From: Joostella atrarenae
GTDB lineage: Bacteria > Bacteroidota > Bacteroidia > Flavobacteriales > Flavobacteriaceae
DNA length: 64,000 nucleotides
Assembly (NCBI RefSeq): GCF_021764745.1
Contig: NZ_JAETXX010000001.1
Span: 1-64,000 of the forward strand
Direction of reading: 5' to 3'
Shown: piece by piece, positions 1 through 6,626 of the stretch
Numbering within the stretch: position 1 is the stretch's first letter
How the letters are laid out: each line of letters begins with the position of its first letter
The notes under the pieces: generated by a model
Told to the model about the DNA's origin: nothing
Seen by the model: only the letters and a program-made list of their open reading frames with translations
Database searches by the model: none
Position numbers and translations under genes: made by a program

Positions 1-41
1 GCTAATCTATTTTTATGAAGCGACTTTGGAGGTTCTGAACT

Positions 42-117
42 CTTTTACTGATAAGTAAAAGCAAGGTCTTTAAAATGTTATTTTAAAGGTTTTTGTAATA
101 CAAAAACACACCTTGCT
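42..117. repeat. Cluster of hairpins forming a possible three-way junction
   Basis: Three perfect inverted repeats sit side by side. CTTTTACT (42-49) pairs with AGTAAAAG (54-61), CTTTAAAAT (68-76) with ATTTTAAAG (80-88), and TTTTTGTA (90-97) with TACAAAAA (99-106). The last two are enclosed by an outer stem, AGCAAGGT (60-67) with ACCTTGCT (110-117). This makes a three-way junction, with the first hairpin as an alternative fold because it shares bases 60-61. The cluster lies downstream of the helicase-loader gene inside the mobile element. It could be a transfer or replication origin, a structured RNA or a terminator complex; the sequence alone does not decide. Confidence 0.6.
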
Positions 118-193
118 CCCTCTCTAAACACGGAAATCTTTAATGTAATATGTTTTGATGCTCCTTATATATCAGATATTTAACTTCATAGAG

Positions 194-231
194 CAAGCTG
201 AAAGATGGTACCCTGTACCAACTTCGGCTTG
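194..231. repeat. Two-part hairpin downstream of the helicase loader
   Basis: CAAGCTGAA (194-202) pairs with TTCGGCTTG (223-231) through nine positions including one G-T pair. Inside it GGTAC (207-211) pairs with GTACC (215-219) around a CCT loop. It lies 40 bp beyond the stop codon of the DnaC-like gene. There is no strong T-run after it on the minus strand, so it is not a standard intrinsic terminator. It may belong to the same structured region as the hairpins at 42-117. Confidence 0.5.
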
Positions 232-271
232 ATATACTTCGTTGACTCCTTTTCCAAGAAGAATGTCTTAA

Positions 272-1045
272 TTAAAAGCGGCGATCCTCTCCTTCTAAGG
301 GTATCATATTAAACATCTCATACAACCTACTTAAAATCCTATTTCTAGAATCTTCGGCACCTTCCCCATAAAACTTTTTTAAATCATACAGAGATAAATT
401 TGTCGTTAAAAAAGTTCTAGTCCCCTTACGTTTAAACTCATTATATCTAAGTTCTAAAATCCTCCCCATGAGTTTCTCTTTAACTCCCCAAGAATTCGCC
501 AGCTTTTCAGTACCTAAATCATCAAAGTGAACTTTTCCTTTTGCATATTTTTCAACCACATACTCACCTTCAAGATTATATTGTGCTACCACATTATGAA
601 CCGAAGTATTGGTAAACCAAAACTGCATAAGGTTATATTTTCGACTTATATTTTGAACGATATCAAACAAACTGCTTTTTCCAGTTCCACATGGTCCATA
701 TATCAAAAGCCCCTTTCTTAATTCTCCTTTGCATTGAGTTTCAAACTCTGGGTCATTTGCAAAGTATTTGCATATCAAATCAAGCACATGTTTATTATTC
801 TCATCTACAACAAATGGCCGGTTCAAACGGTGGAAATATTCTTTATCTTCTTTCCAAAAAAGAGACTTAAACTGATCTGTAGAGATTCCTGGTTTTCGTT
901 TCTTTTTATTCTGAGCATGAATGCGATCAAAATACTCATGTATCGAGGCGTTCTCTTTTTTTTCTCGCGCAACTCTTTTTTTTCTTTCATCCTCTGTATC
1001 TAATCCCATTTGAATTTTTACTCGTTGACCTAATGAATTTTTCAT
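272..1045 (-). CDS. DnaC/IstB-type AAA+ ATPase (helicase loader of mobile element)
   Basis: A 257-residue AAA+ protein of the DnaC/IstB class. The Walker A motif GPCGTGKS is at residues 117-124, a Walker B-like VHFDDLG at 172-178, a sensor-type TTN at 214-216, and an arginine-rich SRL stretch near 239-241 resembles the family's arginine finger region. The first 60 residues are lysine-rich and probably contact the helicase or DNA. Family members load the replicative helicase, or act as the helper ATPase of a transposase. No transposase is visible, and the start overlaps the stop of the winged-helix gene upstream by ATGA, so a replication role with that protein is the better inference. It sits in the integrase-linked operon. 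Confidence 0.85.
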   Translation of the reverse strand: MKNSLGQRVKIQMGLDTEDERKKRVAREKKENASIHEYFDRIHAQNKKKRKPGISTDQFKSLFWKEDKEYFHRLNRPFVVDENNKHVLDLICKYFANDPEFETQCKGELRKGLLIYGPCGTGKSSLFDIVQNISRKYNLMQFWFTNTSVHNVVAQYNLEGEYVVEKYAKGKVHFDDLGTEKLANSWGVKEKLMGRILELRYNEFKRKGTRTFLTTNLSLYDLKKFYGEGAEDSRNRILSRLYEMFNMIPLEGEDRRF

Positions 1046-1500
1046 GGCTTTCTTGGGTTTGCGTTAAACTGAAATTTTGAATCTCTTTTTAAAGAATTTT
1101 TATTTATGTTATTTTTTATTCTATAAGGCTTTTTATTCTTATGTGTCAGACTTTTTCCGTCTCGGTTTTTTACCGTGTCGATATTTTTCCTGCACGGTGA
1201 AACTTGGACAGGTTGATCATTTATAACATAACAGTTTGCCCCAAATTGTCCCCCTTTTCGCTCCTGCTCCATTTTAGTAATCCATCCAGAATCAACTAAT
1301 TCATTCAAATATTTTCTTAGGGTTTCAATTGAATACCCCATCGCTTTGGCTAACCCATGATTATAAAATTTCCAGTCATCACTTTGACTCGCCATATAAA
1401 TAAATAATAAGCGTGCCCTATCTGATATCTCTTTATCTCGAATTAGGTTATTAGGGATTACGGTAAACCCACTTTTCAGGTTATTTTTTATATTATTCAT
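1042..1500 (-). CDS. Winged-helix DNA-binding protein, probable replication initiator of mobile element
   Basis: A 152-residue protein with a winged-helix region over about residues 12-95 (helices around ARLLFIYMASQ, NHGLAKAMGYS and ETLRKYLNELVDSGWI, then a wing with a glycine-rich turn). This matches the HTH_36-type domain of phage replisome-organiser proteins. The tail after residue 100 is basic and low in structure. It is translationally coupled to the DnaC-like gene by a 4-bp overlap, the usual arrangement of an origin-binding protein with its helicase loader. Function is inferred from domain and context only. A transcription regulator is the alternative. Confidence 0.7.
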   Translation of the reverse strand: MNNIKNNLKSGFTVIPNNLIRDKEISDRARLLFIYMASQSDDWKFYNHGLAKAMGYSIETLRKYLNELVDSGWITKMEQERKGGQFGANCYVINDQPVQVSPCRKNIDTVKNRDGKSLTHKNKKPYRIKNNINKNSLKRDSKFQFNANPRKP

Positions 1501-1510
1501 AATTGAATAA

Positions 1511-1813
1511 TTACCTTCTACTTGGTTTTACTAAATGAGGATTTTTTCGAGCTATTTTTAATAACTCGGATTTACTGTAGAATACTGATCGACCAATCTC
1601 GTAATATGGAACTTTACCCTTTCTTTTCCAACTTATAATGGTAGTTATCGAAACTCCAAGAAACTTTGCAGCCTCTTTTTGAGTTAAACGATCTTCTTCG
1701 GGATTTATAGGAGAATTAGAAATGGTTTCTGTTTTTAGCATTTCATCTAAAACCATTTTTACGACCCTCTTTAGATCTTCTTTATTGTGGGTATAAAATA
1801 AAACGTTGCTCAT
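1511..1813 (-). CDS. Excisionase-family helix-turn-helix protein
   Basis: A 100-residue protein with a MerR/excisionase-type HTH (HTH_17) at about residues 43-88: TQKEAAKFLGVS forms the first helices, TTIISWKRKGKVP the recognition helix and following turn, and YEIGRSVFYSKSELLKI the wing. Such proteins act as recombination directionality factors or small regulators in integrative elements of Bacteroidota. It is encoded 10 bp upstream of the winged-helix gene on the same strand and next to an integrase module, which supports an excision or regulatory role. The N-terminal 40 residues are not recognisable. Confidence 0.8.
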   Translation of the reverse strand: MSNVLFYTHNKEDLKRVVKMVLDEMLKTETISNSPINPEEDRLTQKEAAKFLGVSITTIISWKRKGKVPYYEIGRSVFYSKSELLKIARKNPHLVKPSRR

Positions 1814-1948
1814 ATTTAAACATATTTAAGTTTAACATGAACAAAGTTTGGGTTAAATAACAAGATGACAAGCCATACAAGTTAAGTTGCATGGCAAAAC
1901 CCTAGTATTTGTGAGATGTTCGAGAGATAAATTTTTATTTTAAATCAA

Positions 1949-2629
1949 TTATTTTGTATTCTGTAGCGTAGACTTAAAGAAAGAATATGAGGAGTATCCA
2001 ATTTGTTTAGGAATAGATTTTAATAATTGGGGGTTCTTATTAATTTCGTAGAAGAGATTCTTCATAGTAACTTTTCCAAGTCCTATATTTTCAGGATTTG
2101 ATTCTTTCAATTCATTGATAAGAGCTAAGTATATCTCCCTCAAACTTTTATACTCAATTGAATTACTATTTTTCAAAAGCATGATTAAATAGCATAATTT
2201 CTCCCTTGCCTCAAAATTCAGAAAGTTTATAGTTCCTTCAGCTGAGCTAGAAAAACTATACTTTGAATTAAAATCGAATACATTTATTATGAATCGTCTA
2301 ATTCGATTTTCTTTATCATTATTTAACACCACATCATTTCTTTCGAAAAAATCAATCATTGTAGCCAACAAGGCTTTTGGGGATATCTTTAAAATTATTT
2401 TTCTTTCACTTCTAGATTTAACCTCTTCGATATCTGTAGGTTTAAAGTATTTCGAATAGCTTTGGAAGCTTAAAGTGATAAAGCCCACAAAACAGAATAG
2501 AATTCCACTAAGCATAGCTAGTTGAAACATTATGTCATTATTATCTACAACTATCCATAAAGCGGCAAACAGAAAAATAAATGCTAAATTTAAAAGCCCA
2601 AGGTTTTTATTTATCCAGTTTTTTATCAT
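1949..2629 (-). CDS. Hypothetical membrane protein of mobile element
   Basis: I do not recognise a family. The protein has two hydrophobic segments near the N terminus (about residues 10-26 and 33-53 from the chosen start) and a soluble C-terminal part of about 165 residues rich in Lys, Asn and Ser. I chose the ATG at 2629 rather than an upstream ATG at 2665. The later start lies 5 bp beyond the integrase stop codon and gives 226 residues, whereas the earlier one would overlap the integrase gene. It is co-directional with the integrase and probably cotranscribed. Cargo or a maintenance function are possible. Confidence 0.6.
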   Translation of the reverse strand: MIKNWINKNLGLLNLAFIFLFAALWIVVDNNDIMFQLAMLSGILFCFVGFITLSFQSYSKYFKPTDIEEVKSRSERKIILKISPKALLATMIDFFERNDVVLNNDKENRIRRFIINVFDFNSKYSFSSSAEGTINFLNFEAREKLCYLIMLLKNSNSIEYKSLREIYLALINELKESNPENIGLGKVTMKNLFYEINKNPQLLKSIPKQIGYSSYSFFKSTLQNTK

Positions 2630-2633
2630 CTTT

Positions 2634-3884
2634 CTAAATTTTATTCCAGGTATTATCCATCTCACTTTGTTTAAAATCTTCGGCTATTTTAACATAACGA
2701 TTAAAAGAAACTCCTTTATGACCAGTAATATTTCTTACCACCATTTCTTTCATCCCAAGAATCAAACTGTTAGTAGCAAAAGTTTTTCTTGCTGTATGAC
2801 TAGTAATAAATTTATGTTTAGGTTCTGTAGTATCTACCCGTTCTTGCCCAACATATCGGGTAATAGTAATCTTTTTATTAATTTCAACTTTTTCACAACA
2901 CTCTTTAATATACTTATTAAATTTCTGTCCAGAAATTACTGGTAAGGGCTCGTAGATTGTATCCTTATATTTCTTTAGAATAGCTCTCGAGTAATCATTT
3001 AAAGGAACTATATGATCTTTCACTTTAGTTTTTTGGATGTTTATTTTGATATAATCATCGAAGATATTGGATGGTCGCAATTGTTTTATATCAGAAAATC
3101 TTAATCCCGTAAAACATCCGAAACAATACGTATCCCTAACGTGCTCATATTTTTTAGATCTAAACTTATGATTATACAAAGCTAGCAATTCATCCATTGT
3201 AAGATATATCACTTCTGTTTCATCTTCTTTAGCTCTAAACTTCTTGTATTGTAAATTATCATGATACTCTCTCTCATGAGCCCATGTCATAAATGTTTTC
3301 AAGGTTTTAATAAGAAAAGCTAAGTAGCTGTTTTTATTTTTTCTTTCAAGAAAAGTATAATCCCTTATTCTTTCAAAAAACTCTCGAGTGATGGTCTCAA
3401 AATATAATTTATAACCTGTATTCTCCTCGAAGTCTTTAAGGAAGTTTTTAGTAGTAGTATATGATTTTATGGTCCTTTCTACTTTAGTAGTTCTACTAGT
3501 CTCAATGAATTCTTCAAATGAACTCCAAAACTCCTTTCCTAGATTTATATTTACACCATCCTTAAGCTTACTAGTAATAAAATCTTTTGTGGGAGTAATA
3601 TCGTTAAGTAGAATATATCTTTGCAGCTTACGAAGCTTCTCAGCAAACTCATCAATTTTTAAGTTGTATTCTACTGCATAATTATAAGGTTCAGTCTTTT
3701 TGGAAGGTTTAATCCTTTCAGTCCTTTCATTCCAATGTTTTTTATTACTCTTTACCCCTGGAACAGCTTTGAATATCTTGAACCCACTTGCAGATATTAA
3801 TGTCCGCACAGGTGCCAAACCTTCTTTATCAAACTTATCCGTTCTTAAATGAAATGAAGCTTTCATATAAATTAAATTTGACAT
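2634..3884 (-). CDS. Tyrosine recombinase / site-specific integrase
   Basis: A 416-residue tyrosine integrase of the Bacteroidota mobile-element type. There is an N-terminal arm-binding region (about 1-105), a SAM-like core-binding domain (about 115-215) and a C-terminal catalytic domain. The catalytic set is complete: Arg262 in TGLRFSD, His363 and Arg366 in SHTARKTFAT, His389 in TGHKG, and nucleophile Tyr397 in NRYVKI. It should integrate and excise the element that occupies the left end of the window. The upstream flank (3885-4042) carries short repeats and an inverted repeat that fit attachment-site architecture. Confidence 0.93.
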   Translation of the reverse strand: MSNLIYMKASFHLRTDKFDKEGLAPVRTLISASGFKIFKAVPGVKSNKKHWNERTERIKPSKKTEPYNYAVEYNLKIDEFAEKLRKLQRYILLNDITPTKDFITSKLKDGVNINLGKEFWSSFEEFIETSRTTKVERTIKSYTTTKNFLKDFEENTGYKLYFETITREFFERIRDYTFLERKNKNSYLAFLIKTLKTFMTWAHEREYHDNLQYKKFRAKEDETEVIYLTMDELLALYNHKFRSKKYEHVRDTYCFGCFTGLRFSDIKQLRPSNIFDDYIKINIQKTKVKDHIVPLNDYSRAILKKYKDTIYEPLPVISGQKFNKYIKECCEKVEINKKITITRYVGQERVDTTEPKHKFITSHTARKTFATNSLILGMKEMVVRNITGHKGVSFNRYVKIAEDFKQSEMDNTWNKI

Positions 3885-3987
3885 AAATATACAAAAGGGG
3901 ATACAAATAGGGATACTTTATTAAATAAAAGTTGAATTAAATGCATTTAAAATAATACGCATAAACGCATATAATACTAGATAAGTT

Positions 3988-4017
3988 GATTTAAAAGGAT
4001 TTAAGATAGTTTAAAAT
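3988..4017. repeat. Three 10-bp phased repeats upstream of the integrase
   Basis: GATTTAAAAG (3988-3997), GATTTAAGAT (3998-4007) and AGTTTAAAAT (4008-4017) are near-identical units spaced exactly one helical turn apart. They lie between the integrase start and the candidate attachment core. A second pair of direct repeats, GGGATAC at 3898-3904 and 3910-3916, lies just before the gene. Repeats like these are typical of integrase arm-type or excisionase binding sites; that role is inferred. Confidence 0.45.
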
Positions 4018-4021
4018 AAAT

Positions 4022-4042
4022 AGTACTCCCACCTCGAGTACT
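4022..4042. other. Candidate attachment-site core (7-7-7 inverted repeat)
   Basis: AGTACTC (4022-4028) and GAGTACT (4036-4042) form a perfect inverted repeat around the 7-bp spacer CCACCTC (4029-4035). Two inverted 7-bp half-sites flanking a 7-bp overlap is the usual form of a tyrosine-recombinase core site. It lies 138 bp from the integrase start, at the point where mobile-element genes give way to other sequence. I could not find the second copy, which would lie beyond the left edge of the window. Confidence 0.45.
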
Positions 4043-4043
4043 T

Positions 4044-4081
4044 AAAACCTCTGAAATCTGTTGATTTTAGAGGTTTTTTTT
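4044..4081 (+). terminator. Intrinsic terminator beside the candidate attachment site
   Basis: AAAACCTCTGAAATC (4044-4058) pairs over 15 positions, one of them G-T, with 4063-4077 around a TGTT loop, and an eight-T run ends at 4081. It reads on the plus strand with no gene immediately before it. It may have served a gene or RNA that was separated from it when the element inserted. Confidence 0.75.
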
Positions 4082-4140
4082 ATTTCTCCATTTATCAAAT
4101 TAAAACCACAGAGGTCATGCCATATGCCCTTTAAGAGGCA

Positions 4141-4410
4141 CATCACCCCTTATAGCGACTACAGAAGACATTATTTGGGTCGTTTTATGGCCAATCACCC
4201 CTATTTTGCCACCCCGACCCCTATATGCACCCCCATTTACCCCTCTCTTTAAGGGGTCTTGCCCATCTTGAGACACCAAAAAGCGATAGCAAGTGGCAAA
4301 AAAGCCTCATACTATCGCTTATAAGTATTAATTTAATGGTTAAAACCCATCTCAACACCCCTCTAGGGGGTAGCTGTATGGGGTAAGGCCCCTACGACAT
4401 ACCCCCTCTA
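4141..4410. repeat. C/G-block palindromic repeat region with G-quadruplex pattern
   Basis: This stretch has no credible gene. It has C-runs at 4146-4149, 4198-4201, 4212-4215, 4218-4221, 4230-4234 and 4240-4243. It also has palindromes: ACCCCT (4239-4244) with AGGGGT (4252-4257), AAGCGATAG (4281-4289) with CTATCGCTT (4312-4320), and ACCCC (4357-4361) with GGGGT (4367-4371). Base use is unlike the AT-rich surroundings. Dispersed intergenic repeats with CCCC/GGGG blocks are common in Bacteroidota, so this is probably such an element. On the minus strand five G-runs with loops of 2-10 bases fit a quadruplex pattern. Confidence 0.55.
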
Positions 4411-4470
4411 TTTTTTATTTTATGTATTAGCTTCAATATCGGGCTAACCTTATAAGCACCATAAAATAAA

Positions 4471-4517
4471 GCTGCCTGAAAAACTAAATCTTAATAGATT
4501 GAGAGTTTTCAGGCAGC
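4471..4517 (-). terminator. Intrinsic terminator of the small acidic lipoprotein gene
   Basis: GCTGCCTGAAAA (4471-4482) pairs perfectly with TTTTCAGGCAGC (4506-4517). On the minus strand the stem is followed by a T-rich stretch (TTTATTTTA). It lies 27 bp beyond the stop codon of the gene at 4544-4729. Confidence 0.85.
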
Positions 4518-4543
4518 CTTTATATAATTGCTATAACAGGATA

Positions 4544-4729
4544 TTAGTTATCGTCTGTCATATCATCAATTTCATCTTCTACTTCTTCAGCACCTTCTTC
4601 AATTTTATCTCCAGCGTCATCTACAGCTTCTTCAACTTGTTCTGCTGGGGTGTCTTTTTTCTCTTTACAGCTTGTTGTGAAAGCTCCTAGAGTGAATACT
4701 AATGCAAGGGTTAAAAAAATCTTTTTCAT
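4544..4729 (-). CDS. Small acidic lipoprotein
   Basis: A 61-residue protein with a lipoprotein signal: a hydrophobic stretch at residues 4-16 followed by FTTSC, with Cys21 as the probable lipidation site. The mature part is almost entirely acidic (Glu/Asp-rich, few hydrophobics) and is probably unfolded or a short amphipathic helix. No family is recognised. Small lipoproteins of this kind are common next to stress-type membrane genes in Flavobacteriaceae. A DUF1328-type membrane gene lies just upstream on the same strand and a strong terminator just downstream, so the two may be cotranscribed. Confidence 0.75.
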   Translation of the reverse strand: MKKIFLTLALVFTLGAFTTSCKEKKDTPAEQVEEAVDDAGDKIEEGAEEVEDEIDDMTDDN

Positions 4730-4765
4730 GTTGTTTAGTTTTAATGGTTTATTATTATTTGTTAT

Positions 4766-4927
4766 TTACTTCTTCGCTATTCTACCTATTAAAGATATTA
4801 AGAATAATACCAAGAAAATAAAGAAAAGTATTTTAGCAATTCCCGCTGAAGCTTCAGAGATTCCTCCAAAACCAAATACACCGGCTATAACTGCTACTAT
4901 TAAAAAAATGATTGTCCAACGTAACAT
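4766..4927 (-). CDS. DUF1328 / UPF0391 small membrane protein
   Basis: A 53-residue protein starting [16 protein letters not shown] and ending [11 protein letters not shown]. It has two hydrophobic segments (about 4-18 and 31-47) separated by a glycine-rich [15 protein letters not shown] turn, which is the hallmark of the DUF1328 (UPF0391, YtjA-like) family. These are small inner-membrane proteins of unknown biochemical function, often expressed under stress. The gene is 36 bp upstream of the acidic lipoprotein gene on the same strand. The stop codon is TAA at 4766-4768 on the minus strand. Confidence 0.88.
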   Translation of the reverse strand: MLRWTIIFLIVAVIAGVFGFGGISEASAGIAKILFFIFLVLFLISLIGRIAKK

Positions 4928-5061
4928 ATATTTAAGTTTTATGGTTATACTCTAATATACGATAATAATGTATTTTCCGACGTCTCTTTGGAGAAATTTA
5001 ACGCAACTTGTTAAACCGCTGTTAACGCCAAAAAACACATTATTTATTGGATTTTAATAGA

Positions 5062-5937
5062 TTAAGCAGAGGCTACTTCTGCTTCTCTATGGATTTTTTT
5101 CACTAAACCTTGCAACACTTTTCCTGGTCCTACTTCTGTAAATAGTAATGCACCATCTGCTACCATATTCTCTACACTTTGCGTCCATTTTACTGGAGCT
5201 GTAAGTTGTGCTATTAAGTTCTTTTTAATTTCCTCTGGATCTTCAACTGCTGTTGTAGATACGTTTTGGTAAACAGGACAGATTGGTTTATTAAATGTAG
5301 TTTGCTCTATTGCTGCTGCCAATTCTTCTTTTGCTGGATCCATTAAAGGTGAATGAAATGCACCTCCTACTGGCAATACCAATGCTCTACGCGCTCCCTT
5401 TTCTTTTAAGACCTCACAAGCTTTATTTATAGCTTCCACTTCTCCAGAAATCACAAGTTGCCCTGGGCAGTTATAATTTGCAGGTACTACAACACCTTCA
5501 ATTTCTTTACAAGCGTCTTCCACAACCTCATCTGCTAATCCTAAAACTGCAGCCATGGTTCCTGGTGTGATTTCACATGCTTTCTGCATTGCCAATGCTC
5601 TACGAGAAACAAGTTTTAATCCATCTTGAAAACTCAATACGCCATTTGCTACTAAAGCAGAAAGTTCTCCTAAAGAATGCCCTGCAACCATTGCTGGCTT
5701 AAAACTTTCTCCCAATACTTTACTTAATATTACAGAATGTAAAAAGATAGCTGGCTGTGTTACTTTTGTTTGTTTTAGGTCTTCTGCTGTTCCTTGGAAC
5801 ATAATATCTGTAATTCTAAATCCTAAGATATCATTTGCCTCTTCAAACATTTGCTTTGCTAAATCGGAATTCTCGTATAAATCGAGTCCCATTCCTACAA
5901 ATTGTGCCCCTTGACCAGGGAATATATATGCATTCAT
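5062..5937 (-). CDS. fabD: Malonyl-CoA:ACP transacylase FabD
   Basis: A 291-residue FabD, close to the normal length. The N-terminal FPGQGAQ (residues 6-12) forms the oxyanion loop. The nucleophile Ser88 is in GHSLGE, Arg112/113 is the malonate-carboxylate region, and catalytic His195 is in GGAFHSP. It moves malonyl groups from CoA to acyl carrier protein, the entry step for fatty-acid elongation in the cytoplasm. It stands alone here, with its own TAnnTTTG-type element about 30 bp upstream, and none of the other fab genes are adjacent. Confidence 0.97.
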   Translation of the reverse strand: MNAYIFPGQGAQFVGMGLDLYENSDLAKQMFEEANDILGFRITDIMFQGTAEDLKQTKVTQPAIFLHSVILSKVLGESFKPAMVAGHSLGELSALVANGVLSFQDGLKLVSRRALAMQKACEITPGTMAAVLGLADEVVEDACKEIEGVVVPANYNCPGQLVISGEVEAINKACEVLKEKGARRALVLPVGGAFHSPLMDPAKEELAAAIEQTTFNKPICPVYQNVSTTAVEDPEEIKKNLIAQLTAPVKWTQSVENMVADGALLFTEVGPGKVLQGLVKKIHREAEVASA

Positions 5938-5965
5938 ACTATTTTTTTATTTTATGGGTTGTCAG

Positions 5966-5973
5966 CAAAAATA
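5966..5973 (-). promoter_or_regulatory. fabD promoter -7 element
   Basis: The minus strand reads TATTTTTG, a match to the Bacteroidota -7 consensus TAnnTTTG, 29 bp upstream of the fabD start. No TTG is present at the ideal -33 distance. Confidence 0.5.
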
Positions 5974-6077
5974 GAAATTATATTTAAAGGAAGTAAATCT
6001 TAGAACGAAGTAAAAGATAGCCCTTGTAGATTCTCTATATTCTTACTGTATTAATAAACTTTATTTTTTCAAGTACT

Positions 6078-6593
6078 TTAATCTTCCTTATACCAAGAAG
6101 CATACTTCACATAGCTATTTGCAATTCTTTCTATCTCATTCTTACTTAAATCTTCGCTTATTTCCTTAACCTTTTTAGCAGGAACACCAGCATATATAGC
6201 ATTAGCTTCTACATGAGTATGTTGCGTCACCACTGCTCCAGCTGCAATAATAGAGTTGCTTTCTACCACACAATTATCCATCACAATGCTCCCCATACCT
6301 ATAAGCACATTGTCTTTTATGGTACATCCGTGCACTATCGCATTATGACCAATGGAAACGTTATTTCCAATAATTGTAGGATACTTTTGGTAAGTGCAAT
6401 GAACTACTGCTCCGTCTTGAATATTTACTTTATCTCCTATTTTTATATAATTAACATCGCCTCTTAAAACAGCATTAAACCATACACTACAATAATCTCC
6501 AAATACTACATCGCCAACAATAGTAGCATTTTCAGCTATAAAAATATCAGTTCCAAATACTGGACTTTTACCGTTTACTTCTTTAACAATCAT
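6078..6593 (-). CDS. Gamma carbonic anhydrase family / hexapeptide-repeat protein
   Basis: A 171-residue left-handed beta-helix protein built from hexapeptide repeats (for example IVGDVV, VNIQDG, NNVSIG, DNVLIG, SIIAAG, AIYAGV) with a C-terminal helix. Three histidines, His65 (VVHCTY), His83 and His88 (GHNAIVHG), match the zinc ligands of gamma-class carbonic anhydrase-like proteins, including the five-residue spacing of the last two. YrdA/CaiE-like members often have weak or no carbonic anhydrase activity, so the reaction is uncertain. It appears to be transcribed alone; the upstream gene for a PorP/SprF protein ends 34 bp away. Confidence 0.9.
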   Translation of the reverse strand: MIVKEVNGKSPVFGTDIFIAENATIVGDVVFGDYCSVWFNAVLRGDVNYIKIGDKVNIQDGAVVHCTYQKYPTIIGNNVSIGHNAIVHGCTIKDNVLIGMGSIVMDNCVVESNSIIAAGAVVTQHTHVEANAIYAGVPAKKVKEISEDLSKNEIERIANSYVKYASWYKED

Positions 6594-6610
6594 CTCCTAT
6601 ATATTTTTTA

Positions 6611-6618
6611 CAAAGGTA
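6611..6618 (-). promoter_or_regulatory. -7 element for the gamma-CA-like gene
   Basis: The minus strand reads TACCTTTG, an exact TAnnTTTG match, 18 bp upstream of the start codon. It lies in the short gap after the PorP/SprF gene, so the two genes are probably separate units. Confidence 0.55.
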
Positions 6619-6626
6619 ATTTTAGT

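Noticed and set aside
1-271. Group II intron or retron-like RNA
   Set aside because: The hairpins do not show a domain V pattern and no reverse transcriptase is encoded in the window.
4022-4043. Possible 3' end of a tRNA gene at the integration boundary
   Set aside because: Integrases often use tRNA 3' ends, but the flanking bases lack a T-loop TTCGA motif and do not match any tRNA acceptor end that I know.
4061-4252. 63-codon open frame on the plus strand
   Set aside because: It starts within a terminator hairpin and runs through the C/G-block repeat region, with no protein-like composition.
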